Shown here: in pieces, positions 6,161-6,172 of the stretch
How positions within the stretch are numbered: the first letter of the stretch is position 1
Layout: every line of letters starts with the position of its first letter
DNA from: Chitinophagales bacterium
Lineage (GTDB): Bacteria > Bacteroidota > Bacteroidia > Chitinophagales > BACL12
Direction: 5' to 3'
NCBI GenBank assembly: GCA_014380545.1
Contig: JACMJP010000534.1
Location: 1 to 6,172, forward strand
Length of the DNA: 6,172 nt
The notes under the pieces: model-generated
Told to the model about the DNA's origin: nothing
The model's input: the letters and a program-made list of their open reading frames with translations, nothing else
Database searches by the model: none
Program-made: the position numbers and the translations under genes

Positions 6161-6172
6161 CAAAAAATTTTA

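Overview
The window looks like ordinary chromosomal DNA from a Bacteroidota bacterium, most likely near the Chitinophagales/Sphingobacteriales (an inference from family resemblance, not from a search). The pointers are AT-rich DNA with no clear Shine-Dalgarno sites, matches to the Bacteroidota -7 promoter box TAnnTTTG just upstream of several genes, a GlmU-like protein of the type typical of this phylum, and a BatD-like exported protein. All six genes are intact, and no phage, transposase, CRISPR array, tRNA or rRNA is visible.

Layout: the genes diverge from a point near 3745-3844. Leftward (minus strand) run a YkuK/DUF458 RNase H-like protein (3744 to 3274), a short BatD-like exported protein (3047 to 2169) and gyrB (2001 to 46). 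Rightward (plus strand) run the zinc-free type B ribosomal protein L31 (3845-4093), which ends in a clear intrinsic terminator, then a GlmU-like nucleotidyltransferase/acyltransferase (4166-5386) and triose-phosphate isomerase (5399-6160). The last two are 12 bases apart and probably co-transcribed. No stretch over 300 bases lacks a gene. The longest gap, 3048-3273, holds a conspicuous GC-rich 23-bp perfect inverted repeat with a smaller hairpin inside each arm.

The genes are mainly housekeeping: chromosome topology (GyrB), translation (L31), glycolysis (TPI) and probably cell-envelope sugar-nucleotide synthesis (GlmU-like). They do not form an obvious single pathway, and I see no previously undescribed multi-gene system. 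The points most worth a second look are the REPIN-like repeat, the apparent domain duplication in the orphan BatD-like protein, and the GlmU-like enzyme, which keeps the acetyltransferase histidine but lacks the classical pyrophosphorylase signature.
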